Assembly: GCF_019207085.1 (NCBI RefSeq)
Contig: NZ_JAATOM010000017.1
Coordinates: forward strand, 1 to 64,000
Reading direction: 5' to 3'
DNA: 64,000 nt
Source: Variovorax sp. dw_308
GTDB lineage: Bacteria; Pseudomonadota; Gammaproteobacteria; Burkholderiales; Burkholderiaceae_C
Shown: in pieces, positions 53,587-63,200 of the stretch
Numbering within the stretch: the first letter of the stretch is position 1
Layout: each line of letters begins with the position of its first letter
Translations under genes and position numbers: made by a program
Notes under the pieces: model-generated
What the model was told of the DNA's origin: nothing
Databases searched by the model: none
Seen by the model: the letters and a program-made list of their open reading frames with translations, nothing else

Positions 53587-54576
53587 ATGGACGGGCGGCG
53601 AAGTGCCTGGCTCGGCTGGGCGCTCCAGGCGCTGCTGGTGATGGCGGTAGTGGGCGGCGTGTTCTGGCTCGTCCACCACGCGCTCGAAACCCTGCGTGCG
53701 CGCGGTGTGCGTTCGGGCTTCGACTTCCTCTGGGATGCGGCGCGCTTCGAAGTGGCCGAGGGTTGGCTGGATTTCGATGGCAGCCAGCCGCTGTGGCGCG
53801 CCTTCCTGGCTGGCTTGGTGAATACGGTGCGAGCCTCAGTGCCGGCCGCGGCGATCGCCGTGGTGCTCGGCACGCTGCTGGGCATCGGGCGGCTCGCGCC
53901 GCACATGCTGGTGCGCTGGCTGTGCGCGATCTATGTGCAGACCGTGCGCAACGTGCCGTTGCTGCTGCAACTGCTGATGCTGTACTTCGCCATCACGCAA
54001 CTGTTGCCTGACTCGACGGAGGCCATCGAACTCGCGCCCGGCTTCTGGCTCAGCAAGGGCGGGCTGTCGATGCCATGGCCGGTTGGCGAGCCCGGCAGTT
54101 TCTGGCCCAGCCATTTCGATTGGCCCGAGCGCGGCAGCTTCAACGTCACTGGCGGCGCGGCGCTGAGTCCCGAATACCTGGCGGTGGTGCTGGCGCTTGC
54201 GCTCTACACAGCCGCCTTCATCGCGGAGATCGTGCGGGCGGGTATCGCCTCCGTGTCGGCGGGGCAGAAGCTCGCGGCGCAGGCGCTTGGGCTGACGCCG
54301 GGGCAGCAGCTGCGCATCGTGGTGCTGCCGCAGGCGCTGCGCGTGATCGTGCCTGCGCTGACCAACCAGTTGCTGAGCTTGACGAAGAATTCCTCGCTCG
54401 CCGTCGCGGTGGGCTATCCCGAACTGGTGTCCATCGCCAACACCTCGCTCAACTCGACCGGCCGCGCGTTCGAATGCATTGCGGTGATCATGACCATATA
54501 CCTCGCGCTGTCGTTGCTGACCTCGGCGCTGATGAATCGCTACAACGCGCGCGTGGCGATGCGAGGGTGGCAATGA
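53587..54576 (+). CDS. aapQ: L-amino-acid ABC transporter permease AapQ/BztB type
   Basis: A 329-aa inner-membrane permease. The HisM-type signature is GQKLAAQALGLTPGQQLRIVVLPQALRVIVP, and the long periplasmic insert (about 115-185) between early helices is typical of AapQ/BztB. The start is an ATG at 53587. Its stop overlaps the ATG of mini-ORF cassette copy 3. Confidence 0.9.
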   Translation: MDGRRSAWLGWALQALLVMAVVGGVFWLVHHALETLRARGVRSGFDFLWDAARFEVAEGWLDFDGSQPLWRAFLAGLVNTVRASVPAAAIAVVLGTLLGIGRLAPHMLVRWLCAIYVQTVRNVPLLLQLLMLYFAITQLLPDSTEAIELAPGFWLSKGGLSMPWPVGEPGSFWPSHFDWPERGSFNVTGGAALSPEYLAVVLALALYTAAFIAEIVRAGIASVSAGQKLAAQALGLTPGQQLRIVVLPQALRVIVPALTNQLLSLTKNSSLAVAVGYPELVSIANTSLNSTGRAFECIAVIMTIYLALSLLTSALMNRYNARVAMRGWQ

Positions 54577-54638
54577 GCCGCGCCCGGCCGTCGCAAGGCG
54601 TTCGCGCCGCGCTGCGCAGCAAGGAGGTGTTCGAATGA
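54573..54638 (+). repeat. 66-bp intercistronic mini-ORF cassette, copy 3 (aapQ-aapM)
   Basis: A 21-codon ORF, starting MSRARPSQG and ending LRSKEVFE, overlaps the aapQ stop (ATGA) and the aapM start (ATGA). GGAGGT near its end serves aapM. By hand alignment it differs from copy 1 at about 15 of 66 positions, yet the length, open frame and both overlaps are kept. Confidence 0.8.
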
Positions 54639-55684
54639 ACACCGGCGCCGGGCATGGCGTGCGCGCGGAGTTGTTCGGCTCGCCGCTGCGCGCTGCCGCG
54701 ACCTTGCTGTTGCTGGCGGTGTTCGCATGGGGTGGGGTGCATCTGTTCGACTGGGCGGTGCTGCACGCGGTCTTTCGCCCGGATGCCGATGCATGCCGCG
54801 CTGCGCAGGGCGCATGTTGGGGCGTGGTCGCGGAGAAGTGGCGGCCGATGCTGTTCGGGCGCTATCCCTATGCGGACCAATGGCGTCCGGCTGTTGCGGT
54901 GATCGTGTTGTCGGCCACGACGCTGCTGAGCGCGTGGCCCCGCTTCTGGCGCTGGTGGCTGCTGCCCCTGTGGGTGTTGGCCCTGGCCTTGTTCCTCATG
55001 CTGATGCGCGGCGGTGTGTTCGGGCTGGCGACGGTGCCGACAAGCCAATGGGGCGGCCTGCCACTGACGATCGGGCTGGCCGTGGTGGGGCTGGCCCTGG
55101 CTTTTCCGCTGGCCTTGCTGCTTGCGCTGGGGCGTCGCTCCTTGTGGCCGGCCGCACGCACACTGAGCGCGACCTACATTGAGCTGGTGCGAGGCGTGCC
55201 GCTGATCTCGGTGCTGTTCATGGCGTCGTTCCTGCTGCCGCTGTTGTGGCCGGCCGGCTGGCAGCCCGACGTGCTGGTGCGCGTGCTGGCCGGGCTCAGC
55301 CTCTTCGTCGCGGCCTATCTTGCCGAGATCATCCGCGGCGGCCTGCAGGCGGTGCCGCGCGGGCAGACCGAGGTGGCGATGGCCCTGGGTTTCGGCCGCT
55401 GGCCGGTGCAGCGCGACATCATCCTGCCGCAGGCGCTGCGGCTCGTCGTGCCCGCGTTGACCAACAGCGTCGTGGGCACGTTGAAGGACACCTCGCTGGT
55501 GACGGTGGTCGGCTTGTTCGAACTGACCGGCGCGCTGGGACTGGCGCTGGGGGGCGACCCGACCTGGCGGCCGTTCTACCTCGAGGGCTACCTGTTCCTG
55601 GCGCTGGTTTACTGGGTGATGTGCTTTGGGCTGTCGCGCTACAGCGCCTGGCTGGAGCGCAGGCTGGGCACGCAGGGACGATAG
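54635..55684 (+). CDS. aapM: L-amino-acid ABC transporter permease AapM/BztC type
   Basis: A 349-aa inner-membrane permease. It carries the HisM-type loop QTEVAMALGFGRWPVQRDII plus LPQALRLVVPALTN and the additional N-terminal segments seen in AapM/BztC. It forms the channel with AapQ. The expected ATPase gene (aapP/bztD) does not follow; the next gene is on the opposite strand 2 bp away. Confidence 0.9.
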   Translation: MNTGAGHGVRAELFGSPLRAAATLLLLAVFAWGGVHLFDWAVLHAVFRPDADACRAAQGACWGVVAEKWRPMLFGRYPYADQWRPAVAVIVLSATTLLSAWPRFWRWWLLPLWVLALALFLMLMRGGVFGLATVPTSQWGGLPLTIGLAVVGLALAFPLALLLALGRRSLWPAARTLSATYIELVRGVPLISVLFMASFLLPLLWPAGWQPDVLVRVLAGLSLFVAAYLAEIIRGGLQAVPRGQTEVAMALGFGRWPVQRDIILPQALRLVVPALTNSVVGTLKDTSLVTVVGLFELTGALGLALGGDPTWRPFYLEGYLFLALVYWVMCFGLSRYSAWLERRLGTQGR

Positions 55685-55686
55685 GC

Positions 55687-56721
55687 CTACGGGCGGGGCG
55701 GCAGCCGGCGCGTACCGCCGATCGCCACCGTAAAGAACGCGTCTTCGTCGATTCGCTGCGCTCCGCGCTCCTCGGCGAGCTTCTGCGGTGGCTCGTCCAG
55801 CGGCTCGTCGGTCAGCTCGAACGTGCCCCAATGGATGCCGAGCGATCGCTTGGCGCCGATGTCCAGATGGATCTTTACGGCTTCGGCCACGTCGATGTGC
55901 TGCGTTGCCATGAACCACCGCGGTGCGTAGGCGCCGATCGGCAGCAGGGCGATGTCGAACCCGCCACCTTGCGCTGCGCCCTGCCGGGCCGCGAGCCGCT
56001 GGCGAATGTCCGCGAAGTCACGCGAATAGCCTGTGTCGCCTGCGAAGAACAGGTGGCAATCGGGTGCGAGGACCGCGAAGCCGCCCCACAGCGTCCGCAT
56101 GCGGTCGCGCACGCCGCGGGCGGACCAGTGCTGCGCGGGCACCAGCATCACGTCGACGTCCGCGCGACCGGGCACCGCCAGGGGATGGCTTTGCCACCAG
56201 TCCAGTTCGACGACGTTGTCCAGGCCGAGATCGCGGAACCATGCCGCCAGGCCCAGCGGCACCACGAACAGGGCCGAGCCACCGGGTTGCCTGCCGAGCG
56301 CTTCCACGCTCGGGCGGTCCAGGTGGTCATAGTGGTTGTGCGAGACCACCACCAGGTCGATGTGCGGCAGGTCTGCCAGCGCGATGGCCGGCGACTGGTG
56401 GCGCTTCGGTCCGGCAAAGCTGAAGGGCGAGCAGCGCTCCGAGAACACCGGGTCCGTCAGGAGTGAGATTCCACCGAACTGCGCGAGCACCGTGGCATGC
56501 CCGATCCAGGTGACCGCGGCCTGCTGCCCCGGCCCGCTCGCATTCGCACGCAAGAAGTCCAGCGAAGGCGGCAGCTGGGGGATCGGCGCGGAGGGCGGGC
56601 GCGGCAACCCCTCGCGCGCGGCAGCCACGCGCCAGCGCAGGACATCCGCCAGCGACCTGGGTTCGAACTCGATGTAGTTGTTCTGGAAGCCGCGCGCGCG
56701 GTGATGGCGTGGCGCGGACAT
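55687..56721 (-). CDS. MBL-fold metallohydrolase (UlaG/NAPE-PLD type)
   Basis: A 344-aa zinc hydrolase. The metal-binding HxHxDH motif is in VVVSHNHYDHLD; IGHATVLAQFGGISLLTDPVF precedes it and FFAGDTGYSRDF supplies a further ligand. This is the UlaG/N-acyl-phosphatidylethanolamine-phospholipase-D-like subgroup. The start is 4 bp after the glnD stop on the same strand, so it may be transcribed with map-glnD. Substrate unknown. Confidence 0.86.
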   Translation of the reverse strand: MSAPRHHRARGFQNNYIEFEPRSLADVLRWRVAAAREGLPRPPSAPIPQLPPSLDFLRANASGPGQQAAVTWIGHATVLAQFGGISLLTDPVFSERCSPFSFAGPKRHQSPAIALADLPHIDLVVVSHNHYDHLDRPSVEALGRQPGGSALFVVPLGLAAWFRDLGLDNVVELDWWQSHPLAVPGRADVDVMLVPAQHWSARGVRDRMRTLWGGFAVLAPDCHLFFAGDTGYSRDFADIRQRLAARQGAAQGGGFDIALLPIGAYAPRWFMATQHIDVAEAVKIHLDIGAKRSLGIHWGTFELTDEPLDEPPQKLAEERGAQRIDEDAFFTVAIGGTRRLPPRP

Positions 56722-56725
56722 GCGG

Positions 56726-59329
56726 TCAGGAGGCCAGCGCCTCCAGCAATTCCGTCTCGATCGCCAGTTGCGCACGCTGCCCCTGCAGTTCCGGCCCGCT
56801 GATGAGGAAAGTGTCTTCCACCCGTTCGCCGAGCGTCGTGACCTTGGCAAGCTGCAGGTTCAGGTGGTGCCGGGCCAGCACGCGCGCCACCGAATAAAGG
56901 AGGCCCGCCCGGTCGCTGGCCGAGATGTTGAGCAGCCAGCGCTGCGCCTTCTCGTCGGGCAGCAGGCTGATGCGCGGCTTTATCGGGAAGCTGCGCACGC
57001 GGCGCGACACGCGCCCCTTGCCGGGCGGGGGCAGGGCGCCGGCTTCGTCGAGGGTCTTGCTCAGGCCCGATTCGACCAGGCTGATCAAGTCGCGGTAGTG
57101 CTCGGGGATGAAAGTGGCGACCACCTGGAAGGTGTCCAGCGCGTAGCCGTTGGTGGTGGTATGCACCTTGGCATCCAGGATGCTGAAGGAGGCCTGTTCA
57201 AAATAGCCGCAGATGCGCGCGAACAGGTCCATCTGGTCGGGCGTGTACACGACCACCTGCAGTCCTTCGCCCACCGGCGAGAGGCGCGCGCGCACCAGCG
57301 CCGCCGCATGGGGGTCGATCGGCACGCCTGCCATCGGCACGCGGCGCGACAACTGCTTCGCATGCCATGCGATCTCGCCTGCTTCGTGGCGCATGAAATA
57401 GCCGATGTCGAGCGTTTCCCACAGGGCCTTGTGGGCATCGGCCGGTTGCGCATAGAGCGCGAGTTCGACCAGCGCCTCGTGCTTGCGGGCCTCGATCTCG
57501 GCGCCCGCGTCGGGCATGTGGCCGCCCAGCGCGCGCAGCGTGGCGCGGTAGAGGTCTTCCAGCAGCTTGCCCTTCCAGGCGTTCCAGACGCGCGGGGAGG
57601 TGCCGCGGATGTCGGCGATGGTCAGGAGGTAGAGCGCCGTGAGGTATCGCTCGCTGCCGACCTTCTTTGCAAACGCGCCGATCACCTCCGGATCGCTCAG
57701 GTCCTGCTTCTGCGCGATCGTGCTCATGGTGAGGTGTTCGGCCACGAGGAATTCGATGAGCTTGGCGTCCTCGCGGGCGATCTCGTGCTGCGCGCAGAAG
57801 CGGCGCACGTCGAGCGAGCCGAGCCGTGAGTGGTCGCCGCCGCGGCCCTTGGCAATGTCGTGGAACAGTGCCGCCACGTAGAGGATCCACGGCTTGTTCC
57901 AGCCGGCCGCCAGCTGCGAGCAGAACGGGTATTCGTGGGCATGCTCGGCGATGAAGAAGCGCCGGATATTGCGCAGCACCATGAGGATGTGCTGGTCCAC
58001 CGTGTACACATGGAACAGGTCGTGCTGCATCTGGCCGACGATGCTGCGGAACACGCGCAGGTAGCGTCCGAGCACCGAGGTCTCGTTCATCAGTCGGAAG
58101 GCGTGCGTGATGCCGCGCGGTTCCACCAGCATGCGCATGAAGGTGACGTGGTTCACGCGGTCGTTGCGGAACTTGCTGTCCATCACGTGCCGCGCGTTGT
58201 ACAGCGCACGCAGGGTACGAGCCGACAGGCCTTTCACCCCGATGGTCTTCTGGTAGAGCAGGAAGGTCTCGAGGATTGCATGCGGGTCGCGCACGTAGAG
58301 GTCGTCGCTCGCCACCTCGATCAGTCCCGCCTTCTCGAAAAAGCGGTCGTTGATGCGCACCGGCTCCTCGCCCATCGGCTGCAGCCGCTCGGAGATGTTG
58401 AGCAGCAGGATATGGTTGAGCTGCGTCACCGCCTTGGCCGCCCAGTAGTAGCGCCGCATCAGCGCCTCGCTGGCCTTGCGCTGTGACTCGCCCTCGTAGC
58501 CGAAGGTGGCGGCCACCGCGGTCTGCATGTCGAACACAAGGCGGTCTTCGCGCCGGTTGGCGATCACGTGCAGGCGCGCGCGGACCAGGCTCAGCAGCGC
58601 TTCGTTTCGCTTGATCTGGCGCACCTCGAAGGCGGTGGCCAGGCCGTTCTTGGCGAGGTCGTCCCAGCGCTGCCCGAAGCCGGCCGCCTTGGTCATCCAC
58701 AGGATGACCTGCAGGTCGCGCAGGCCGCCCGGCGACTCCTTGCAGTTCGGCTCCAGCGCGTAGGGCGTGTTCTCGTATTTCTGGTGGCGATGCCGCATTT
58801 CCTGCGACTTGGCGATGAAGAAGGCCTGCGGATCAATGGCCGCCTGGAACCCCTTGCGGAACGTGGCGTAGAGCTTCTTGTCGCCGGTGACCAGGCGCGA
58901 TTCGAGCAGCGAAGTCTGCACCGTCACGTCCTTCGCGCTTTCCGCGAGGCATTCGCCGAGCGTGCGCACGCTGGAGCCGATCTCCAGGCCCGCGTCCCAG
59001 CAGTGGCCGATGAAGGCCTCGAGGCGCTCCGGCGCGACCTCGCCCTCGAAGGGTTCGGGCAGCAACAGGAGCACATCGACGTCGGAGTAGGGGAACAGTT
59101 CGCCCCGGCCGAATCCACCGACAGCCACCAGCGACAACTGGTTGCCGAAGTCTGCATCGGCCCAGAGGGCGCGCAGCGTCTCGTCGGCCAGCGCCGACAA
59201 CTCGCGCAACACGGTATGCACGCTGCGCGTGGGCGCGCGTGCGAACCGCAGGGTGTCGAACAGGGCGCGCTTGTGGGCGCGATAGGCCTCGCGCAGCATG
59301 GGCACGTCGACCGCGGCAGGGACTGTCAA
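56726..59329 (-). CDS. glnD: Bifunctional uridylyltransferase/uridylyl-removing enzyme GlnD
   Basis: An 867-aa nitrogen sensor that uridylylates and de-uridylylates PII according to glutamine. The nucleotidyltransferase motif is VAVGGFGRGELFPYSDVDVL near residue 70-90; the GlnD-type linker follows; the HD domain has LFHDIAKGRGGDHS; two ACT domains close the protein (VVVYTPDQMDLFARICGYF, and LNISASDRAGLLYSVARVL). The start is taken as the TTG at 59329, which overlaps the map stop as TTGA; an ATG at 59298 is the alternative. Confidence 0.94.
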   Translation of the reverse strand: MTVPAAVDVPMLREAYRAHKRALFDTLRFARAPTRSVHTVLRELSALADETLRALWADADFGNQLSLVAVGGFGRGELFPYSDVDVLLLLPEPFEGEVAPERLEAFIGHCWDAGLEIGSSVRTLGECLAESAKDVTVQTSLLESRLVTGDKKLYATFRKGFQAAIDPQAFFIAKSQEMRHRHQKYENTPYALEPNCKESPGGLRDLQVILWMTKAAGFGQRWDDLAKNGLATAFEVRQIKRNEALLSLVRARLHVIANRREDRLVFDMQTAVAATFGYEGESQRKASEALMRRYYWAAKAVTQLNHILLLNISERLQPMGEEPVRINDRFFEKAGLIEVASDDLYVRDPHAILETFLLYQKTIGVKGLSARTLRALYNARHVMDSKFRNDRVNHVTFMRMLVEPRGITHAFRLMNETSVLGRYLRVFRSIVGQMQHDLFHVYTVDQHILMVLRNIRRFFIAEHAHEYPFCSQLAAGWNKPWILYVAALFHDIAKGRGGDHSRLGSLDVRRFCAQHEIAREDAKLIEFLVAEHLTMSTIAQKQDLSDPEVIGAFAKKVGSERYLTALYLLTIADIRGTSPRVWNAWKGKLLEDLYRATLRALGGHMPDAGAEIEARKHEALVELALYAQPADAHKALWETLDIGYFMRHEAGEIAWHAKQLSRRVPMAGVPIDPHAAALVRARLSPVGEGLQVVVYTPDQMDLFARICGYFEQASFSILDAKVHTTTNGYALDTFQVVATFIPEHYRDLISLVESGLSKTLDEAGALPPPGKGRVSRRVRSFPIKPRISLLPDEKAQRWLLNISASDRAGLLYSVARVLARHHLNLQLAKVTTLGERVEDTFLISGPELQGQRAQLAIETELLEALAS

Positions 59330-60150
59330 GTGGCCGTGGCTTTCACGAACGATGGCAGCGGCGGGCTGCCGGCCGACAAGGTCAGGACCTCGTAGCCCGT
59401 CTCGGTGACCAGCACCGAATGTTCCCATTGGGCGGACAGCGAATGGTCGCGCGTGACGATGGTCCAGCCGTCGTACTGGCCGCCCTTGGCGTCTTCCTTG
59501 ATGTCGCGCTTGCCGGCGTTGATCATCGGCTCGATCGTGAAGATCATGCCCGGCTTGAGTTCTTCCATGGTGCCGGGGCGGCCGTAGTGAAGCACCTGCG
59601 GCTCCTCGTGGAAGCGCCGGCCCACGCCGTGGCCGCAGAACTCGCGCACCACCGAATAGCCGTTGCCTTCCGCGAACTTCTGGATCGCATGGCCCACGTC
59701 GCCCAGGTGCGCGCCGGGCTTGACCTGCAGGATGCCGTGCCACATCGCCTCGAAGGTGACCGAGCACAGCCGCTTGGCCGCGATCGACGCGTCGCCGACG
59801 ATGAACATGCGGCTGTTGTCGCCGAACCAGCCGTCCTTGATGACGGTGACGTCGACATTGACGATGTCGCCCTTCTTGAGCGGCTTGTCGTTGGGGATGC
59901 CGTGGCACACCACGTGGTTGACCGAGGTGCACAGCGACTTCGGGTAGGGCGTGCTGCTCGCGCCCATGTAGCCGACCGTGGCCGAGGTGGTGCCTTGCTT
60001 CACCATGTACTCGGCGGCCCAACGGTCGATGTCGTTCGTCGTGATGCCCGGCTTGATCAGCGGCGTGAGGTGGTCCAGCACCTCGGAGGCAAGGCGGCAC
60101 GCGACTCGCATGGCTGCGATGCCGGCGGCGTCGTTGTAGGTAATGCTCAT
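59326..60150 (-). CDS. map: Methionine aminopeptidase, type I
   Basis: A 274-aa metalloprotease that removes N-terminal Met from new proteins. Metal ligands are visible in NVDVTVIKDGWFGDNSRMF (two Asp), GHGVGRRFHEEPQ (His), TIEPMIN (Glu) and SAQWEHSVLVTE (Glu). The ATG at 60150 has GGAGGG 13 nt upstream; a TTG at 60159 is a closer-spaced alternative. It precedes glnD in the usual betaproteobacterial map-glnD order. Confidence 0.93.
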   Translation of the reverse strand: MSITYNDAAGIAAMRVACRLASEVLDHLTPLIKPGITTNDIDRWAAEYMVKQGTTSATVGYMGASSTPYPKSLCTSVNHVVCHGIPNDKPLKKGDIVNVDVTVIKDGWFGDNSRMFIVGDASIAAKRLCSVTFEAMWHGILQVKPGAHLGDVGHAIQKFAEGNGYSVVREFCGHGVGRRFHEEPQVLHYGRPGTMEELKPGMIFTIEPMINAGKRDIKEDAKGGQYDGWTIVTRDHSLSAQWEHSVLVTETGYEVLTLSAGSPPLPSFVKATAT

Positions 60151-60280
60151 AACTGTCAATTATCCCTCCGGTGTTGACTAAAATCTCCGGCTTGCGCGGA
60201 TGGCCCCAGTCAGCGGCCGCCGCCTTTCAGTCCCCCGCCTGTTCCATCTCAAACGAGGCCTCCAAGGCCTATCCCGACCC

Positions 60281-63200
60281 GTGACGCAGCCCGTGACCCC
60301 GCACCATCCCCTCGTCGTAACGCGTTTCGAAGGCGGCGACGCACTCAGCGATTTCAGGGCGCGCCAGCTGCTGCCGCGCCTGCAGGCCGTGGATGCGCGC
60401 ATCGACGGCGTCTCGGCGCGATTCGTCCACCTGGTCGCCACCGATACGGCGCCTGACGCGGCGCAGCAGGCGCAATTGCAGGCCCTCCTGACCTACGGCG
60501 AACCCTTCGAAGAGCGGGACGCGGGCGCCTCCGTCGTGGTGGCGCCGCGCCTGGGCACCGTATCGCCCTGGGCCTCCAAGGCGACCGACATCGCCCACAA
60601 CTGCGGCTTCGCGGTGCGGCGCATCGAGCGCGTCACGGAATACCGGCTGTCGCTGAAAAAGCCGCTGCTCGGCAAGGCGCCGGTGCTCGACACGGACGCG
60701 CTGGTGGGCGTGTCCGCGCTGCTGCACGACCGCATGACCGAATCGGTGCTGCCGACGCTGGACAGCGCGCATTCGCTGTTCGCCGAACTGCCGGCACAGC
60801 CGATGGCGCATGTGGACGTGCTGGCGGGCGGCCGTGCTGCGCTCGAAACTGCGAACACCCAGTTCGGCCTGGCGCTGGCCGAGGACGAGATCGACTACCT
60901 GGTCGACGCTTTCACCCGGCTCGGCCGCAACCCGACCGACGTCGAGCTGATGATGTTCGCGCAGGCCAACAGCGAACACTGCCGGCACAAGATATTCAAT
61001 GCCGACTTCGTCATCGACGGCCAGCCGCAGCCGCACAGCCTGTTCGGCATGATCCGCCACACCGAAAAGCAGAACCCGCAGCACACGGTGGTCGCCTATG
61101 CCGATAACGCGTCGATCATGGAAGGCGCGCAGATCGAGCGCTTCGTGGCGCGCGGCGGCGCCTATGCGAAGGAAAGCGCGCTCAGCCATGTGCTGATGAA
61201 GGTCGAGACGCACAACCATCCGACCGCGATCTCGCCGTTTCCCGGGGCGTCCACGGGCGCGGGCGGGGAAATCCGCGACGAGGGCGCCACCGGCCGCGGC
61301 TCGAAGCCCAAGGCCGGATTGACCGGCTTCACGGTGTCGAAGCTGTGGCCGGAGGATGGCCACTACGGCAAGCCCGAGCACATCGCGAGTCCGTTGCAGA
61401 TCATGACCGAGGGTCCGCTCGGCGGCGCCGCATTCAACAACGAGTTCGGCCGGCCCAACCTGCTGGGCTACTTCCGCGAATACGAGCAGGCCATCGCGTC
61501 CGACGAAGGCACCGTGCGGCGCGGCTATCACAAGCCGATCATGATCGCCGGCGGGCTGGGCAGCATCGACGCGGGCCAGACGAAGAAGATCCAGTTCCCC
61601 GCGGGCTCCTTGCTGATCCAGCTGGGCGGGCCGGGCATGCGCATCGGCATGGGTGGCAGCGCCGCCAGTTCGATGGCGACCGGCGCCAACGCGGCCGAAC
61701 TCGATTTCGACTCGGTGCAGCGCGGCAACCCCGAGATCGAGCGTCGGGCGCAGGAGGTGATCAACCATTGCTGGCAGCAGGGTGAGTCCAACCCGATCCT
61801 GGCGATCCATGACGTCGGCGCTGGCGGTTTGAGCAATGCCTTCCCGGAACTGACCAACGACGCCGAGCGAGGGGCGCGCTTCGACCTGGGTGCGGTGCCG
61901 CTGGAAGAGTCAGGCATGGCGCCGAAGGAAATCTGGTGCAACGAGAGCCAGGAGCGCTATGTGCTGGCGATTGCGCCGGAATCCTTGGCGCAGTTCACTG
62001 GGTTCTGCGAGCGGGAGCGGTGTCCGTTTTCCGTCGTCGGTGTGGCGACTGAGGAGCGGCAGTTGCTTGTTGGGGAGCTGTCCCTCACCCCAGCCCTCTC
62101 CCCGGAGGGGGGAGGGGGCCAAGCGGGTTCACTCCCTCTCCCTCCGGGAGAGGGCGGGGGTGAGGGCACGGCCGTCGACATGCCCATGAACGTCCTCCTG
62201 GGCAAGCCCCCCAAGATGCTGCGCGACGTCAAGACGATCGCCCGCAACTTCAAGCCGCTCGACCTGACCGGCGTCGACCTGCAGAAGGCCGCCATCGACG
62301 TGTTGTCCCACCCGACGGTGGCGTCCAAGCGCTTCCTCGTCACCATCGGCGACCGCACCGTCGGCGGCCTCAGCCATCGCGACCAGATGGTCGGCCCGTG
62401 GCAGGTGCCGGTGGCCGATTGCGCCGTCACGCTGGCCGACTACAAGGGCTTTGCCGGCGAGGCGATGAGCATGGGCGAGCGCACGCCGCTGGCCGCGCTG
62501 GATGCGCCGGCTTCCGGCCGCATGGCGGTTGCCGAGGCGATCACCAACCTGCTGGCCGCGCCGATCGAGTTGTCACGCGTCAAGTTGTCGGCCAACTGGA
62601 TGGCCGCCTGCGGCGAGCCCGGCGAAGACGCCGCGCTCTACGAGACCGTCAAGGCCGTCGGCCTGGAGCTGTGCCCGGCGCTGGGCGTGTCGATCCCGGT
62701 CGGCAAGGATTCGCTGTCGATGCGCACCCAGTGGTCCGACGGCGACGAGAAGAAGAAGGTCACTTCGCCGGTCAGCCTGATCGTGACGGCCTTCGCCACG
62801 CTGGCCGACGTGCGCGGCACGCTGACGCCGCAATTGAACGCAGAGGAGGCCGATACGACGCTGGTCCTCATCGACCTGGGGCGCGGCCAGCACCGCATGG
62901 CCGGCAGCATCCTGGCGCAGACGCTGGGCCAGAGCGGCGACACGGTGCCAGACCTCGACGACCCGGCGCAACTGGTGAGCCTGGTGACCGTCGTCAACGC
63001 CCTGCGCGCCGACGGCAAGATCCTCGCGATGCACGACCGCAGCGACGGCGGCCTGTTCGCCGCCGCCTGCGAGATGGCCTTTGCGGGCCACGTCGGCGTG
63101 GCGCTCAACGTCGACATGCTGGTCACGGAAGGCGATGGCATTTCCGACAGCCGCATGGAAACCGGCGACGCCAAGAACTGGGCGCAGCAGGTCAGCGCCC

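Noticed and set aside
62081..62167. Interpreting the purL insertion as assembly error or a pseudogene
   Set aside because: The insertion is exactly in frame, belongs to a repeat family seen elsewhere in the window, and all catalytic segments on both sides are intact.
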